Of a stretch of DNA of 64,000 nt, positions 26,986 to 36,077 are shown one piece after another. Under the pieces are notes generated by a model. It worked only from the letters and a program-made list of their open reading frames with translations, did no database searches and was not told the DNA's origin. The translations under genes were made by a program, and so were the position numbers. This DNA is from Nitrososphaerota archaeon. GTDB lineage: Archaea; Thermoproteota; Nitrososphaeria; Nitrososphaerales; Nitrosopumilaceae. Position 1 is the stretch's first letter, and every line of letters starts with the position of its first letter. The stretch lies in the NCBI GenBank assembly GCA_021325595.1, contig JAJPGX010000018.1, positions 26,630 to 90,629 on the forward strand, in the 5' to 3' direction.

Positions 26986-27612
26986 GTGATGTATTTGGAT
27001 AAATTTGATAAAGAAATAATCTCTGCGTTCTACATCTCGTCATTATCTGGAGATACCCCAGTTGACATCATAAGGCGTAAGGTTTCCATAAATTCTGATT
27101 ATTTGAAACAAAAAATAGAATCCCTCATCGAAAATGGTTTTATCGAAAAGGACAAGAAAAGTCTAACAGATCTTGGAAGAGGGGCCTTGAGAATAGTTCT
27201 TGCAGGTGGAGTTTTTGACATCATCCACCCAGGTCACTTGCATACATTAAGAGCAGCAAAGGCACTGGGAGATGTTCTAGTTGTTGTGGTTGCTACAGAC
27301 AAGACTGCACAAAAGATGAAAAATAGAATTCCACTTCACAACATGGAATTGCGCCGTGATCTTGTAAGCGCTTTATCTATGGTAGATCATGCCATGGTAG
27401 GATACGAGGGAGATATTTTCAAGACAGTGGAGGTAGTCAGACCAAATATAATCGCATTAGGATATGATCAGATACACCAAGAGAAGTTCATAACAGATGG
27501 TTGCAAAAAAATCAATGTCGAAGTATCAATTGCCAGACTACAATCGCCAATTCCAGACATAAAAAGTTCAAAAATTGAGAATGATTACGGCAAATCAATC
27601 TATGGAATTTAA
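26986..27612 (+). CDS. ribL: FAD synthetase (RibL) with N-terminal winged helix
   Basis: 208 residues from GTG (an ATG follows immediately at 26989). Residues ~68-208 are a cytidylyltransferase-type domain with the HxGH motif in IIHPGHLHTLRAAKALGD, and match archaeal RibL, which adenylates FMN to FAD. The first ~65 residues (DKEIISAFYISS... LKQKIESLIENGFIEKDKKSLTDLG) look like a winged helix, absent from typical ~150-residue RibL. The end overlaps the end of the convergent riboflavin kinase gene by four bases. Confidence 0.9.
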   Translation: MMYLDKFDKEIISAFYISSLSGDTPVDIIRRKVSINSDYLKQKIESLIENGFIEKDKKSLTDLGRGALRIVLAGGVFDIIHPGHLHTLRAAKALGDVLVVVVATDKTAQKMKNRIPLHNMELRRDLVSALSMVDHAMVGYEGDIFKTVEVVRPNIIALGYDQIHQEKFITDGCKKINVEVSIARLQSPIPDIKSSKIENDYGKSIYGI

Positions 27613-28298
27613 TTTGTAGATTTGATTGGTACTCGGATGTATATTTGAGAACCAGTCGAAAGTTTTGTTGCTTTTTTGATATTATCTTTTGATATTAGTT
27701 CAATTATAGAGTCGTCATGATGAGTTCTTTCTAGCAAAATCAGAGATGCATCGACTAGATTATTCACTTTGCAAGGGTAACATTTTACCCATCCATAGGT
27801 TCGTTTTCCATCTGAGAATCCATTTACCATTACTGCTGGATATCCTTCCAGACTTCGTTTTGCTTCTACAAACTCTTTGTCTTTTAATTTTACATTAAGA
27901 GTGCCTGGAAATGGTACATAACCTAGCTTTGCTTTGAATTGTTTAGTATAACCCTTCATTGCCATGTAATACGCACCTTCTCCCATACCTGACATTATCA
28001 CTCCTCTAAACTCAATAGAAGATGGAGAAACCTCAAGACTTGATTTTAAAATGGAAAATATTTTTGTCATTTCAGAATGTCCCTTGGTTGTTATTCTAAC
28101 AGAAACCTTTTGTCCTGTTCTCAGTCTTTCTATGTATCCATTTGCTTCAAGCTCTAGAAGATGTTTAGATGCAGCCTGTTGTGATTTTCGAATACTCTTG
28201 CCTAATGATGAAGTTGTTATTGGTATGAAATTATATCTTGCACCTTTTGTGAAAAGTTCTGCTAAAGTAAGTATGTGTTGTACCTTGAGTTCGGACAT
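27609..28298 (-). CDS. ribK: CTP-dependent riboflavin kinase with HTH domain
   Basis: 229 residues. N-terminal winged helix-turn-helix (IRKSQQAASKHLLELEANGYIERLRTGQKVSVRITTKG, ~33-70), then the archaeal cradle-loop kinase (FRGVIMSGMGEGAYYMAMKGY, PFPGTLNVKL), which uses CTP to make FMN. HTH-RibK fusions are known in several archaea and may sense flavin. Convergent with RibL, so the two last steps of FAD synthesis lie tail to tail. dnaG follows six bases downstream on the same strand. Confidence 0.93.
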   Translation of the reverse strand: MSELKVQHILTLAELFTKGARYNFIPITTSSLGKSIRKSQQAASKHLLELEANGYIERLRTGQKVSVRITTKGHSEMTKIFSILKSSLEVSPSSIEFRGVIMSGMGEGAYYMAMKGYTKQFKAKLGYVPFPGTLNVKLKDKEFVEAKRSLEGYPAVMVNGFSDGKRTYGWVKCYPCKVNNLVDASLILLERTHHDDSIIELISKDNIKKATKLSTGSQIYIRVPIKSTN

Positions 28299-28304
28299 TA
28301 AGTT

Positions 28305-29450
28305 TTATGCTACGCCAAGCTCTGTAAATGTTTTGAGCACTAGACCGTCTGTTGACTTGAGATTAGCTGCTCTATGTCCTATGACGCATTCAATTCCCGC
28401 TTGTTTTGCAGAATCAATTAGTCGTTGTGTAATTATTCCATCAAGTATTAGATATTTTATGCCTGAGCCTGGAGCAAGTTTTCCAACAACTTCACTTACT
28501 GGAACTTTGAATACTGGGTTTTCAGCGTCGTCTAGTGCAATTGCTTCTAAAGACTCGTTTAGATCTGGATAGACTTTTTTTGCAATAGCTGCAATTGGTT
28601 CATCTTTTGGATCTTGTAGTTTTGGTTTGGTTGTTTCTTTTTTCATATCTTCAGCAGTATCTTTGAGAATTTCTGCAATTTGCATAGGAGTAAGCTCTTC
28701 TACCTCAACACCCTCTGGAGCTCTGTGTACAACATCCACATGTACTAGTGATTTTAGCTCTTTTAGTATAAAACCACCTGCTCGGTCACCGTCTAAGAAA
28801 GCAACAACTTTTGCTTTAGAATCGCAAAGTGACTTGATAGATTCATCTATTCTTGCTCCTTCTATTGCAAGTGCATTATCAAATCCTGCTCTAAGTAGAT
28901 TTATCACATCAGCTCGTCCTTCTACCAAGATTATCCAGGGTGAGTCAAACACGCCAGAGCCACATGCAAGTTTCTCTTTTCCAAAAGTTGCTAGCTTACC
29001 AGAAGAAGTTACGTCAGATACGTCCTTTAGCATCTCTTCTCCTTCGCTAATTGTCTTTGTTGACCACTTTTGTACAATTGCTTTTGCTCTATCTACAATT
29101 TCTTTTTTCTTGGCAGAACGCACATCGTCAATTGCTTCTAATTTGAAATTAGCTTGAAACGGACCAACCTTATCTATGCTTTCAATTGCAGCAGCTATTA
29201 GTGCAGCTGTATTGATATCAGTACTCATAGGAATCAAGGCGTCACCTTTGGTTTGATTAGTCGAGCTCGTAGTGTTGACTTCTATCCTTCCTACTTTAGA
29301 CACTTTTTGAAGCTCGTTTAGATTCATTTCTGGCCCAAGCAGTCCTTCTGTTTGGCCAAAAATTGCTCCGATTATATCGGCTTTTTCAACGAGTCCATCG
29401 ACGTCAAAGCTGAGCTTAACGTGATACTTGACAATTCCACCATATACCAA
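28305..29450 (-). CDS. dnaG: Archaeal DnaG primase-like protein
   Basis: 381 residues from TTG. Toprim domain in the centre: VEGRADVINLLRAGFDNALAIEGA, with the acidic pair in VVAFLDGDRAGG. N-terminal block KYHVKLSFDVDGLVEKADIIGAIFGQTEGLLG is typical of archaeal DnaG, which has been found both with primase activity and as a component of the RNA exosome. No zinc-binding domain, as expected for the archaeal form. Upstream of ribK. Confidence 0.93.
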   Translation of the reverse strand: MVYGGIVKYHVKLSFDVDGLVEKADIIGAIFGQTEGLLGPEMNLNELQKVSKVGRIEVNTTSSTNQTKGDALIPMSTDINTAALIAAAIESIDKVGPFQANFKLEAIDDVRSAKKKEIVDRAKAIVQKWSTKTISEGEEMLKDVSDVTSSGKLATFGKEKLACGSGVFDSPWIILVEGRADVINLLRAGFDNALAIEGARIDESIKSLCDSKAKVVAFLDGDRAGGFILKELKSLVHVDVVHRAPEGVEVEELTPMQIAEILKDTAEDMKKETTKPKLQDPKDEPIAAIAKKVYPDLNESLEAIALDDAENPVFKVPVSEVVGKLAPGSGIKYLILDGIITQRLIDSAKQAGIECVIGHRAANLKSTDGLVLKTFTELGVA

Positions 29451-29473
29451 ATCATAAACCTCTTAATTTTTGA

Positions 29474-29896
29474 TCAATCTAGATTCTTGGCAGGCAGATA
29501 TAAGTGCTTATTGGTTATCCAGTCATCATTTTCCACATAATGTGAGAGATCCTCGATGTTTTTGATCTTTCCTTTTGTGATAAGAGTAATCTTTCTTCTA
29601 AAAGTCAGATCTACGTTCATCCTATGTTGAAGAATAGAGATTATCCTTTTTGTCAAGTATCTACCTTTTCTGTCCGAATCAAGCAGTAAGACTAGTTTTC
29701 TATTAGTTGGCATTTTATCTACAAATTTGATAAGTCCTTTGAAGCTATGAAATTGAAATATCTTACCAGAATAACCAATTTTTCTTAAAGCATGTTCATC
29801 GCGTTTACCTTCAACTACCACGATACTGTTTTTTATAGAATTTAATTTTTTTATCAAATCTTGCAAATCGATTATTTCTTGATATTCAGGTCTCAC
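29474..29896 (-). CDS. Small Toprim-domain protein
   Basis: 140 residues from the GTG at 29896. The frame is open for a further ~78 codons, but that part runs antisense through the start of the amidotransferase gene and has no family resemblance. Toprim motifs: SIVVVEGKRDEHALRKIG (Glu) and LVLLLDSDRKGRYLTKRI (D-x-D). It resembles the stand-alone Toprim proteins related to RNase M5 and primases; the actual reaction is unknown. It lies 23 bases upstream of dnaG on the same strand, so the two Toprim genes may be co-transcribed. Confidence 0.75.
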   Translation of the reverse strand: MRPEYQEIIDLQDLIKKLNSIKNSIVVVEGKRDEHALRKIGYSGKIFQFHSFKGLIKFVDKMPTNRKLVLLLDSDRKGRYLTKRIISILQHRMNVDLTFRRKITLITKGKIKNIEDLSHYVENDDWITNKHLYLPAKNLD

Positions 29897-29939
29897 AAAC
29901 TTATTTAGAAGAGAACATATTAAGTAATTTTCATCACCA

Positions 29940-30629
29940 ATGTCTGAAATTCTTGTCATCCAGAATGCAAAATACGAAGGATTGGCAGTTTTGGGCGAAC
30001 TTTTAAAAAAAGATGGGTTTGTAACAAAAACCATCTTTGCCAAGACAGAACCCATACCAACATCTAATCCATCAGCTGTGATAATTCTTGGTGCACCTGA
30101 GAGTGCAAATGATGATCTGCAATATCTCAAAGATGAAATAAATCTAATTAGAAATTATGCAGAAAAAAATATACCCATTCTTGGCATTTGCCTAGGTTCA
30201 CAGCTTATTGCAAAGGCTTTTGGTGCAAGAGTATACCAAGGACCAAAAAAGGAAATAGGGTTTTATCAAGATGTAGAGTTTGACAATCAAAAAGATTCCA
30301 GCCTTTTCCGTGGAATAAATAGTCCTGCCATAGTATTTCATTGGCATGGAGACACATTTGACTTGCCAAAGGGGGCTACCAGACTGGCACATTCAAAGCA
30401 ATATGAGAATCAAGCTTTTAGGTTCAAAAGTGCGGTAGCAGTACAATTTCATTTAGAAGTAGACGAACCAACAATCAGACTATGGCTTGAAAAGTCCAAG
30501 GAGGAATTAAGCAGTATTTCATATATAGATCCAGAGTCCATAGAAAAAAAGATCCCGCAATACATAGATGGTGTTAAGAACAACCTTACAATATTTTACA
30601 ATAATTTCAAGTCGGAGTTCAATCTTTGA
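29940..30629 (+). CDS. Class I glutamine amidotransferase-like protein
   Basis: 229 residues. Nucleophile Cys84 in ILGICLGSQLIAKAFG and the His-x-Glu pair in AVQFHLEVDEP complete the class I triad. Closest in layout to stand-alone GMP-synthase-like amidotransferases of unknown acceptor. Not GuaA: the ATP pyrophosphatase domain is missing and no matching synthetase gene is adjacent. Divergent from the small Toprim gene. Confidence 0.85.
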   Translation: MSEILVIQNAKYEGLAVLGELLKKDGFVTKTIFAKTEPIPTSNPSAVIILGAPESANDDLQYLKDEINLIRNYAEKNIPILGICLGSQLIAKAFGARVYQGPKKEIGFYQDVEFDNQKDSSLFRGINSPAIVFHWHGDTFDLPKGATRLAHSKQYENQAFRFKSAVAVQFHLEVDEPTIRLWLEKSKEELSSISYIDPESIEKKIPQYIDGVKNNLTIFYNNFKSEFNL

Positions 30630-30661
30630 CAAAAGTTTAATATAAAGACATTCAAACTTTT

Positions 30662-30698
30662 CGATCTGTCATGATGTTTGAAACTAAAATACAGATCG
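30662..30698. promoter_or_regulatory. Inverted repeat CGATCTGT...ACAGATCG before the acyl-CoA synthetase
   Basis: Arms of eight bases at 30662-30669 and 30691-30698, 21 bases apart. A TATA-like TTTAATATAAAG around 30636-30647 puts the expected transcription start near 30665, so the left arm covers it. A Shine-Dalgarno-like AAAGGAGAAA lies at 30720-30729, making this one of the few genes here with a leader. The right-arm sequence ACAGATCGC also occurs upstream of argG (16657-16665). Confidence 0.45.
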
Positions 30699-30735
30699 CG
30701 CAATTAAAATCCACAAATAAAAAGGAGAAACCAAT

Positions 30736-32859
30736 TTGAATCCAGTAACAAAAATCTTTGAAGAAACTATTGCAACTGATCATAAAGTAATTACAGAAGA
30801 ACTATCAAAATCAATACTGAAAAAATACGGGATCAAAGTACCAGGTTATGCCCTAGTCAATAATGCAAAAGATGCTGTCAAGGCAGCCAAAAAGCTGGGC
30901 TTTCCTCTAGTTATGAAAGTGGTTTCACCGCAAATACTTCACAAGACAGATGTTGGAGGAGTAAAAGTTGGACTACAAAACGACAAAGAGGTAAAAAAAG
31001 CATTTACGGAAATGTATTCAAGACTTTCAAAGAAAAAAGGCGTAAACGTAAAGGGAATACTACTTGAGAAGATGGTACCAAAGGGAATTGAATTGATCGT
31101 AGGGTTACAAAACGATCCACAGTTTGGCCCAGTTATAATGGTAGGACTTGGTGGTGTGTTGACTGAGATTTTCAAAGATGTTTCTTTTAGAATGCTACCA
31201 ATTACGGTAGATGATGCAAAATCAATGCTTGCAGAACTTAAAGGATCAAAAATATTACAAGGATACAGAGGAAGCAAGCCTATTGATCTTAATATGCTTG
31301 CAAAAGCATTGGTACAGATTGGCAAGATAGGGGTAGACAATGCTGCATACTTTGATAGCGTTGACTTTAACCCAATTGTGGTATATCCAAAATCATACTT
31401 TGTAGTTGACGCAAAAATAATTCTAAGAAAAGAGGCAAAGAAAGATGCAATATCCAAAGCACAGCCAAACATAGAGTTTATGGAGACATTCTTTACGCCA
31501 CAGTCAGTTGCACTAGTTGGTGCGTCAGCCACTCCAGGAAAAGTAGGAAACTCTGTTCTTGACAGTATTGCAAAGCACGATTACAAAGGCAAAGTATATC
31601 CAATCAATCCAAAGGCGGAAGAGATCTTAGGTCTAAAGTGTTACCCAACACTTGAAGCAATACAAGAACCAATAGATTTGGTTGTTGTATGTGTTGATCT
31701 TTCTGTAACTCCCCCAGTTCTAGAAGCTTGTGCAAAGAAAGGAATACACAATGTTGTAATTGTATCAGGTGGAGGAAAAGAACTCGGAGGAGAAAGAGCC
31801 GCTTATGAGGCAGAGATCAAACGATTATCAGAACAAAATAAGATTAGAATCATAGGTCCAAACTGCATAGGAATGTTCAATGCAGCAAACAGACTAGACT
31901 GTGCATTCCAAGGACAAGCAAGAATGGTACGTGCAAAACTCGGACCAGTAGCATTGTTGTCCCAGAGCGGAACCATGGGAATTAGTTTCCTTGAAACTGC
32001 AGACACTTTTGGCTTGTCCAAGATGGTAAGCTATGGTAACAGGTCAGATGTTGATGAGGCAGATATGATTTGGTATCTTGCAAATGATCCTCAGACCAAA
32101 GTAATTGCGTTATACGTAGAAGGATTTGGAGATGGTAGAAAGTTTATCGAAACTGCAAAACGAGTAATGAAAGAAAAACACAAACCAGTAGTAATTTGGA
32201 AGAGTGGAAGGACAACACTTGGTGCAAAACAAGCTGCATCACATACGGGTTCGCTGGGAGGATCAAACGCTATCATCATGGGAGCGTTCAAGCAAGCTGG
32301 AATAATTTCTGTAGATAGTTATCAAGAGCTTGCATCAGTAGTAAAGACACTTGCATGGCAGCCCCCAGCTAAAGGACCAAGAGTTGCATTAGTTAGCAAT
32401 GGTGCAGGTCCAATGATTGGAGCGATTGATCAATTTGAAAAGTTTGGACTAGAACTTGGTAAAGTAACAGAAGCTACCCTAAAAGAAATGAAAGAACACT
32501 ATCCGCCAACATATGTTATTGGAAATGGCAATCCTGTAGATGTTACAGGAGGTGCAAATGCTGATGATTACAGATATGCAATACAAAAATTCATGGACGA
32601 TCCTAACATCGATATTGTCATGCCATGGTTTGTGTTCCAAGATGACCCATTAGAAGAAACAATCATAGATTATCTAGGAGAGTTTTCAAAACAAGGTAAA
32701 AAGCCATTACTTGTTGGTGGAAATGGTGGACCATACACTCAACGTGTATCAGCATTAATTGAAAAACATCAAGTTCCAGTATATGACGATATTAGAAACT
32801 GGGTAGCAGCTGCGGCGGCGGTATACCAGTGGGGAAAACACTACTCAGACAAGGTTTAA
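30736..32859 (+). CDS. ADP-forming acyl-CoA synthetase, probably 3-hydroxypropionyl-CoA synthetase
   Basis: 707 residues from TTG with a good ribosome binding site. Order: ATP-grasp domain first (~1-245; [38 protein letters not shown]), then CoA-binding ([23 protein letters not shown] from ~255) and the ligase part (LLSQSGTMG, and the phospho-His in [12 protein letters not shown]). In Nitrosopumilus maritimus a pair of this kind encodes the energy-saving ADP-forming 3-hydroxypropionyl-CoA synthetase and the following dehydratase/hydratase of the 3HP/4HB cycle. The paralogous 4-hydroxybutyryl-CoA synthetase is a possible alternative, but the downstream hydratase favours this call. Confidence 0.85.
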   Translation: MNPVTKIFEETIATDHKVITEELSKSILKKYGIKVPGYALVNNAKDAVKAAKKLGFPLVMKVVSPQILHKTDVGGVKVGLQNDKEVKKAFTEMYSRLSKKKGVNVKGILLEKMVPKGIELIVGLQNDPQFGPVIMVGLGGVLTEIFKDVSFRMLPITVDDAKSMLAELKGSKILQGYRGSKPIDLNMLAKALVQIGKIGVDNAAYFDSVDFNPIVVYPKSYFVVDAKIILRKEAKKDAISKAQPNIEFMETFFTPQSVALVGASATPGKVGNSVLDSIAKHDYKGKVYPINPKAEEILGLKCYPTLEAIQEPIDLVVVCVDLSVTPPVLEACAKKGIHNVVIVSGGGKELGGERAAYEAEIKRLSEQNKIRIIGPNCIGMFNAANRLDCAFQGQARMVRAKLGPVALLSQSGTMGISFLETADTFGLSKMVSYGNRSDVDEADMIWYLANDPQTKVIALYVEGFGDGRKFIETAKRVMKEKHKPVVIWKSGRTTLGAKQAASHTGSLGGSNAIIMGAFKQAGIISVDSYQELASVVKTLAWQPPAKGPRVALVSNGAGPMIGAIDQFEKFGLELGKVTEATLKEMKEHYPPTYVIGNGNPVDVTGGANADDYRYAIQKFMDDPNIDIVMPWFVFQDDPLEETIIDYLGEFSKQGKKPLLVGGNGGPYTQRVSALIEKHQVPVYDDIRNWVAAAAAVYQWGKHYSDKV

Positions 32860-32885
32860 TTTCCACCAAAGTTTGGAGTTTCAAC

Positions 32886-33647
32886 ATGTCTCTAGTTAAT
32901 GTTTCAAAAGCAGACGGAATTTGCACAGTCAAGATTAACAGACCAGACAAGCTCAATGCAATGAATATGGATGTTGCAAATGACATCATAAAGGTCTTCA
33001 AAGAAATTGAAACAGATGATTCAACCAAAGTAGTAATAATCACAGGAGAAGGTGACAAAGCATTTTCTGCAGGTGCAGATATTGCATACATGTCAACGAT
33101 CACCCCAATAGAATCAGAAACCTATGCAAAGTTAGGACACCTATTGACCGCAACTGTTGAAAATTGTAGCAAGCCTACAATTGCAGCAATCAATGGCTTT
33201 GCGCTTGGTGGCGGATGCGAACTTTCCCTAGCATGTGATATCAGAATTGCTGCAGACACAGCAAAAATGGGACAGCCTGAAGTAACCATTGGTGTTTGTC
33301 CAGGATGGGGAGGCACACAGAGACTTCAGAGAATCATAGGTATATCTCAAGCTAAAGACCTTATTTTTACTGGTAGAATGGTAAAAGCCGACGAGGCCAA
33401 AGAATTAGGATTAGTAAACAAGGTAGTTGAACTTCCAAAATTGATGGAAGAAGCAACAAACATGGCAAAAATGATTGCACAAAATTCTGCAATGGCAGTG
33501 AGGATGTCAAAAATTGCAATCAACAAGGGAAGAAACTCTGACATTGACACTGGTCTTTCTCTTGAATTATACACGTGGGGGTTATGTTTTACCCATCCAG
33601 ACAGAGCAGAAAGGATGACTGCGTTTGTCAATAAATCAAAGAAATAG
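32886..33647 (+). CDS. Enoyl-CoA hydratase family, probable 3-hydroxypropionyl-CoA dehydratase/crotonyl-CoA hydratase
   Basis: 253 residues from the ATG at 32886 (the open frame extends back into the synthetase gene). Crotonase fold: oxyanion-hole segment [12 protein letters not shown], catalytic Glu helices [17 protein letters not shown] and [20 protein letters not shown], both glutamates present. In thaumarchaea one promiscuous crotonase does two steps of the 3HP/4HB cycle. Twenty-seven bases after the synthetase, so co-transcribed. Confidence 0.87.
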   Translation: MSLVNVSKADGICTVKINRPDKLNAMNMDVANDIIKVFKEIETDDSTKVVIITGEGDKAFSAGADIAYMSTITPIESETYAKLGHLLTATVENCSKPTIAAINGFALGGGCELSLACDIRIAADTAKMGQPEVTIGVCPGWGGTQRLQRIIGISQAKDLIFTGRMVKADEAKELGLVNKVVELPKLMEEATNMAKMIAQNSAMAVRMSKIAINKGRNSDIDTGLSLELYTWGLCFTHPDRAERMTAFVNKSKK

Positions 33648-33700
33648 GCAAAGATCCAATCCTTGCTTACATTTAATTCCGAATATGGACAGTATGAAAA

Positions 33701-33718
33701 GATTATTATAATTTAAAA
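33701..33718 (+). promoter_or_regulatory. TATA box of the HesB/IscA gene
   Basis: GATTATTATAATTTAAAA is centred ~23-25 nt before the ATG at 33733, giving a leaderless transcript. Confidence 0.5.
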
Positions 33719-33732
33719 CCCGCATTGAGTTT

Positions 33733-34083
33733 ATGAGCAATGCGCAGACAACAAAACTAGTAACAATTACACCAAAGGCTGCAGAGAAGGTTGTCGCTTT
33801 CATGAAGGAGGAAGCAGATAAACCAGAATTTCTCCGAGTCTACGTACAAGGTGGAGGATGCTCAGGTCTATCATACGGAATGGGATTTGAGAAAAAAGCC
33901 GAAGAAGACGATCTTGTAATTGAGGAAAATGGTGTAAAGATGCTAGTTGACAGTTACAGTGCTGACTACCTAAAAGGCGCAAATATTGACTATATCGAAA
34001 GCCTCATGGGTGCTGGATTTAAGATAAACAATCCTAACGTGACCAAGTCATGTTCTTGTGGTCACTCATTTAGTACCTCTTAA
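33733..34083 (+). CDS. A-type iron-sulfur carrier (HesB/IscA family)
   Basis: 116 residues. The three family Cys are present: one in GGGCSGLSYGM and two in the C-terminal CSCGHSF. Delivers Fe-S clusters to target proteins, of which this window encodes at least one (the radical-SAM tRNA enzyme). Own promoter; convergent with the Lrp-like gene, with a T-rich stretch (AAAATTTTTATTTTATG) between them that may end both transcripts. Confidence 0.9.
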   Translation: MSNAQTTKLVTITPKAAEKVVAFMKEEADKPEFLRVYVQGGGCSGLSYGMGFEKKAEEDDLVIEENGVKMLVDSYSADYLKGANIDYIESLMGAGFKINNPNVTKSCSCGHSFSTS

Positions 34084-34137
34084 ATTCAGACTTCAAAATT
34101 TTTATTTTATGTGTCTAGTGTCAGACGGAGTTATTTT

Positions 34138-34365
34138 TTAAATTACAATAAGTGTCATAGTAGTAAGAACGTGTGGTACTTTTCTTACATATTTCGTTAT
34201 TATCTCTTCCAAAGCTGAAGAGCTGGGGGCCTCAACTTTTATCACAACATCATACAACCCCAATACTCCAGTAACTTCACTTACTCCGCGGATCTCCATT
34301 AGACTCCTAATTACTGGGTTTTCTTTACCGGTTTCACAATGTATTGCCACAAATGCTTTGCTCAT
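34138..34365 (-). CDS. Stand-alone Lrp/AsnC ligand-binding (RAM) domain protein
   Basis: 75 residues from the ATG at 34365; a longer frame to 34425 would overlap the gdhA gene. It contains only the RAM/Lrp effector domain (GVSEVTGVLGLYDVVIKVEAP) and no DNA-binding part. Such proteins pair with full-length Lrp regulators or act on their own in other archaea. Thirty-four bases downstream of gdhA, so probably co-transcribed and possibly linked to amino acid sensing. Confidence 0.8.
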   Translation of the reverse strand: MSKAFVAIHCETGKENPVIRSLMEIRGVSEVTGVLGLYDVVIKVEAPSSSALEEIITKYVRKVPHVLTTMTLIVI

Positions 34366-34399
34366 ATCTAATAATAGTAATTCTATTTGAAAATCGTTT

Positions 34400-35647
34400 C
34401 TATGGCCATAAGCCTCTAGCGTCAAATGCCTCTAACACTCGACCTACAGCAAGTACCATACTTGCCTTTCTCATATCTACATTATGTTTCTTAGATAACG
34501 CGTATGTATCATTGAATCCTCGCACTATATGATGCTCCATCTTTCCTGCTACCTCGTCAAATGTCCAATAGTATCTCTGTAGATTCTGTACCCACTCTAG
34601 ATACGATATACAGACACCTCCAGAGTTAGCCAAAATATCTGGAATTACCATAATTTTATTTTTGAATAGAACATCATCGGCCTCTGGGGTTGTTGGACCA
34701 TTAGCTGCCTCTCCAATTATTTTACAATCAATATTTTTGGCAATTTGCGGTGTTATCTGGTTTTCAAGAGCTGCTGGGACTAGGACATCGCATGGAGTTG
34801 TAAGAAGTTCTTCAGTGGAAATCTTTTTGCTTCCTGGATATCCAACCACACTGCCATGTTTGTTCTTATAATCTAAGACCTTCTTTGAATCAAGCCCTTT
34901 TGTGTTTACAATAGAACCTTTAGAATCACTTACAGCAATTATTTTTGCGCCCATTTTTTCAAGATATTCCGCCGCAAAAGTACCTGCGTTACCATATCCT
35001 TGGATTACTACCTTGGCACCCTTGAGTTTTAGTCCAACTTTTTTTGCTGCCTCTCTTACACAATATGCCACACCAAGACCGGTTGCTACATTTCTTGCTT
35101 GTGAACCACCTATTGGAATTGGTTTTCCTGTAATCACAGCTGGCTCTGCTTGCCCATGCATCATACTGTAGACATCCATAATTTGCGCCATCTCTTTTCC
35201 AGTTGTGTAAACATCTGGTGCAGGAACATCTTTTCCTGGTCCTATAATTTCTGAAATTGCGTAAGCAAATCTTCTGGTAAGTCGTTCTTTTTCACCAGCA
35301 GAAAGTCTTTTTGGATCACAGATGATTCCCCCCTTCCCACCTCCAAATGGTACATCGACTATTGCACATTTCCATGTCATCCACATAGAAAGTGCCTTTA
35401 CTTCCTCGATTGTAACATCTGGATGATATCTTATACCTCCTTTGAAAGGTCCTCTAAAATCATTATGTTGAGATCGATATCCGGTAAATACTTTGATTCT
35501 TCCATCATCCATGCGCACTGGAAGTGATACGGTAAGAATTTTTTTTGGAGTCGCAAGCATTTCATGAACTCCTGGGTCAAGTTTTAAAATTTTAGCTGCG
35601 TCGCCAAGCTGTTTTAGTGCATTTTGCCACGGGTCGATTTTAACCAA
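34400..35647 (-). CDS. gdhA: Glutamate dehydrogenase
   Basis: 415 residues from TTG. Catalytic Lys region PFKGGIRYHPDV and the second Lys/Gly block VPFGGGKGGIICDP are intact; the coenzyme domain has GYGNAGTFAAEYL. Converts 2-oxoglutarate and ammonium to glutamate or the reverse, giving an entry for ammonium next to ammonia oxidation. Glutamate then feeds the LysW pathway encoded at 16.7-25.9 kb. Confidence 0.95.
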   Translation of the reverse strand: MVKIDPWQNALKQLGDAAKILKLDPGVHEMLATPKKILTVSLPVRMDDGRIKVFTGYRSQHNDFRGPFKGGIRYHPDVTIEEVKALSMWMTWKCAIVDVPFGGGKGGIICDPKRLSAGEKERLTRRFAYAISEIIGPGKDVPAPDVYTTGKEMAQIMDVYSMMHGQAEPAVITGKPIPIGGSQARNVATGLGVAYCVREAAKKVGLKLKGAKVVIQGYGNAGTFAAEYLEKMGAKIIAVSDSKGSIVNTKGLDSKKVLDYKNKHGSVVGYPGSKKISTEELLTTPCDVLVPAALENQITPQIAKNIDCKIIGEAANGPTTPEADDVLFKNKIMVIPDILANSGGVCISYLEWVQNLQRYYWTFDEVAGKMEHHIVRGFNDTYALSKKHNVDMRKASMVLAVGRVLEAFDARGLWP

Positions 35648-35694
35648 TCTTAACCGATATGTCTCAATTCATATTCTATTTAAATTTGTTGAGA

Positions 35695-36045
35695 TTAGTT
35701 TGAAGGTGATCCTGTTCCTTCATTGGCAGAACCACCAAACTTTGAGTTTATCAGATTTCTTAATTCATCATCAGATCGGTTAGTCGAATCGATTCCCAAT
35801 GATTTTGCCATTGTTTCTAGTTTTTGTCTTTCAGTTGTAGCTGGTCCTTGAACAGGGATAAAATCACTTTTTGCACGTTGAAATTCATTTTGAACAACAT
35901 TTCTAGTCTTGTTGTATTCTCCCATAAATTTTCCAATTTTTCTTGATACTTCAGGCAATCTCTTAGTACCCAACAAAAGGATCAGACCTACAAAGATTAT
36001 GATTATCCATTCATTACCTATAATATCAAGAGAAAAATTTTCCAC
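35695..36045 (-). CDS. tatA: Twin-arginine translocase subunit TatA/TatB-like
   Basis: 116 residues: one N-terminal transmembrane helix (EWIIIIFVGLILLLGTKRLPE, ~12-32, with the family's hinge LGTKRLPE), an amphipathic helix (VSRKIGKFMGEYNK), then a polar tail. Exports folded proteins such as copper or Fe-S enzymes. Length is between TatA and TatB. Same strand as gdhA, with an AT-rich gap between them. Confidence 0.85.
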   Translation of the reverse strand: MENFSLDIIGNEWIIIIFVGLILLLGTKRLPEVSRKIGKFMGEYNKTRNVVQNEFQRAKSDFIPVQGPATTERQKLETMAKSLGIDSTNRSDDELRNLINSKFGGSANEGTGSPSN

Positions 36046-36077
36046 GTTAGATTTTTGTGTTTTCCAAAATTAAAGCT

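Noticed and set aside
29897..30130. N-terminal extension of the small Toprim frame
   Set aside because: It is antisense to the start of the amidotransferase gene; no Toprim-related sequence and no ribosome signal. GTG at 29896 is the better start.
30939..31532. Minus-strand frame of 197 codons in the acyl-CoA synthetase gene
   Set aside because: Shadow of a well-supported gene; no start signal or domain.
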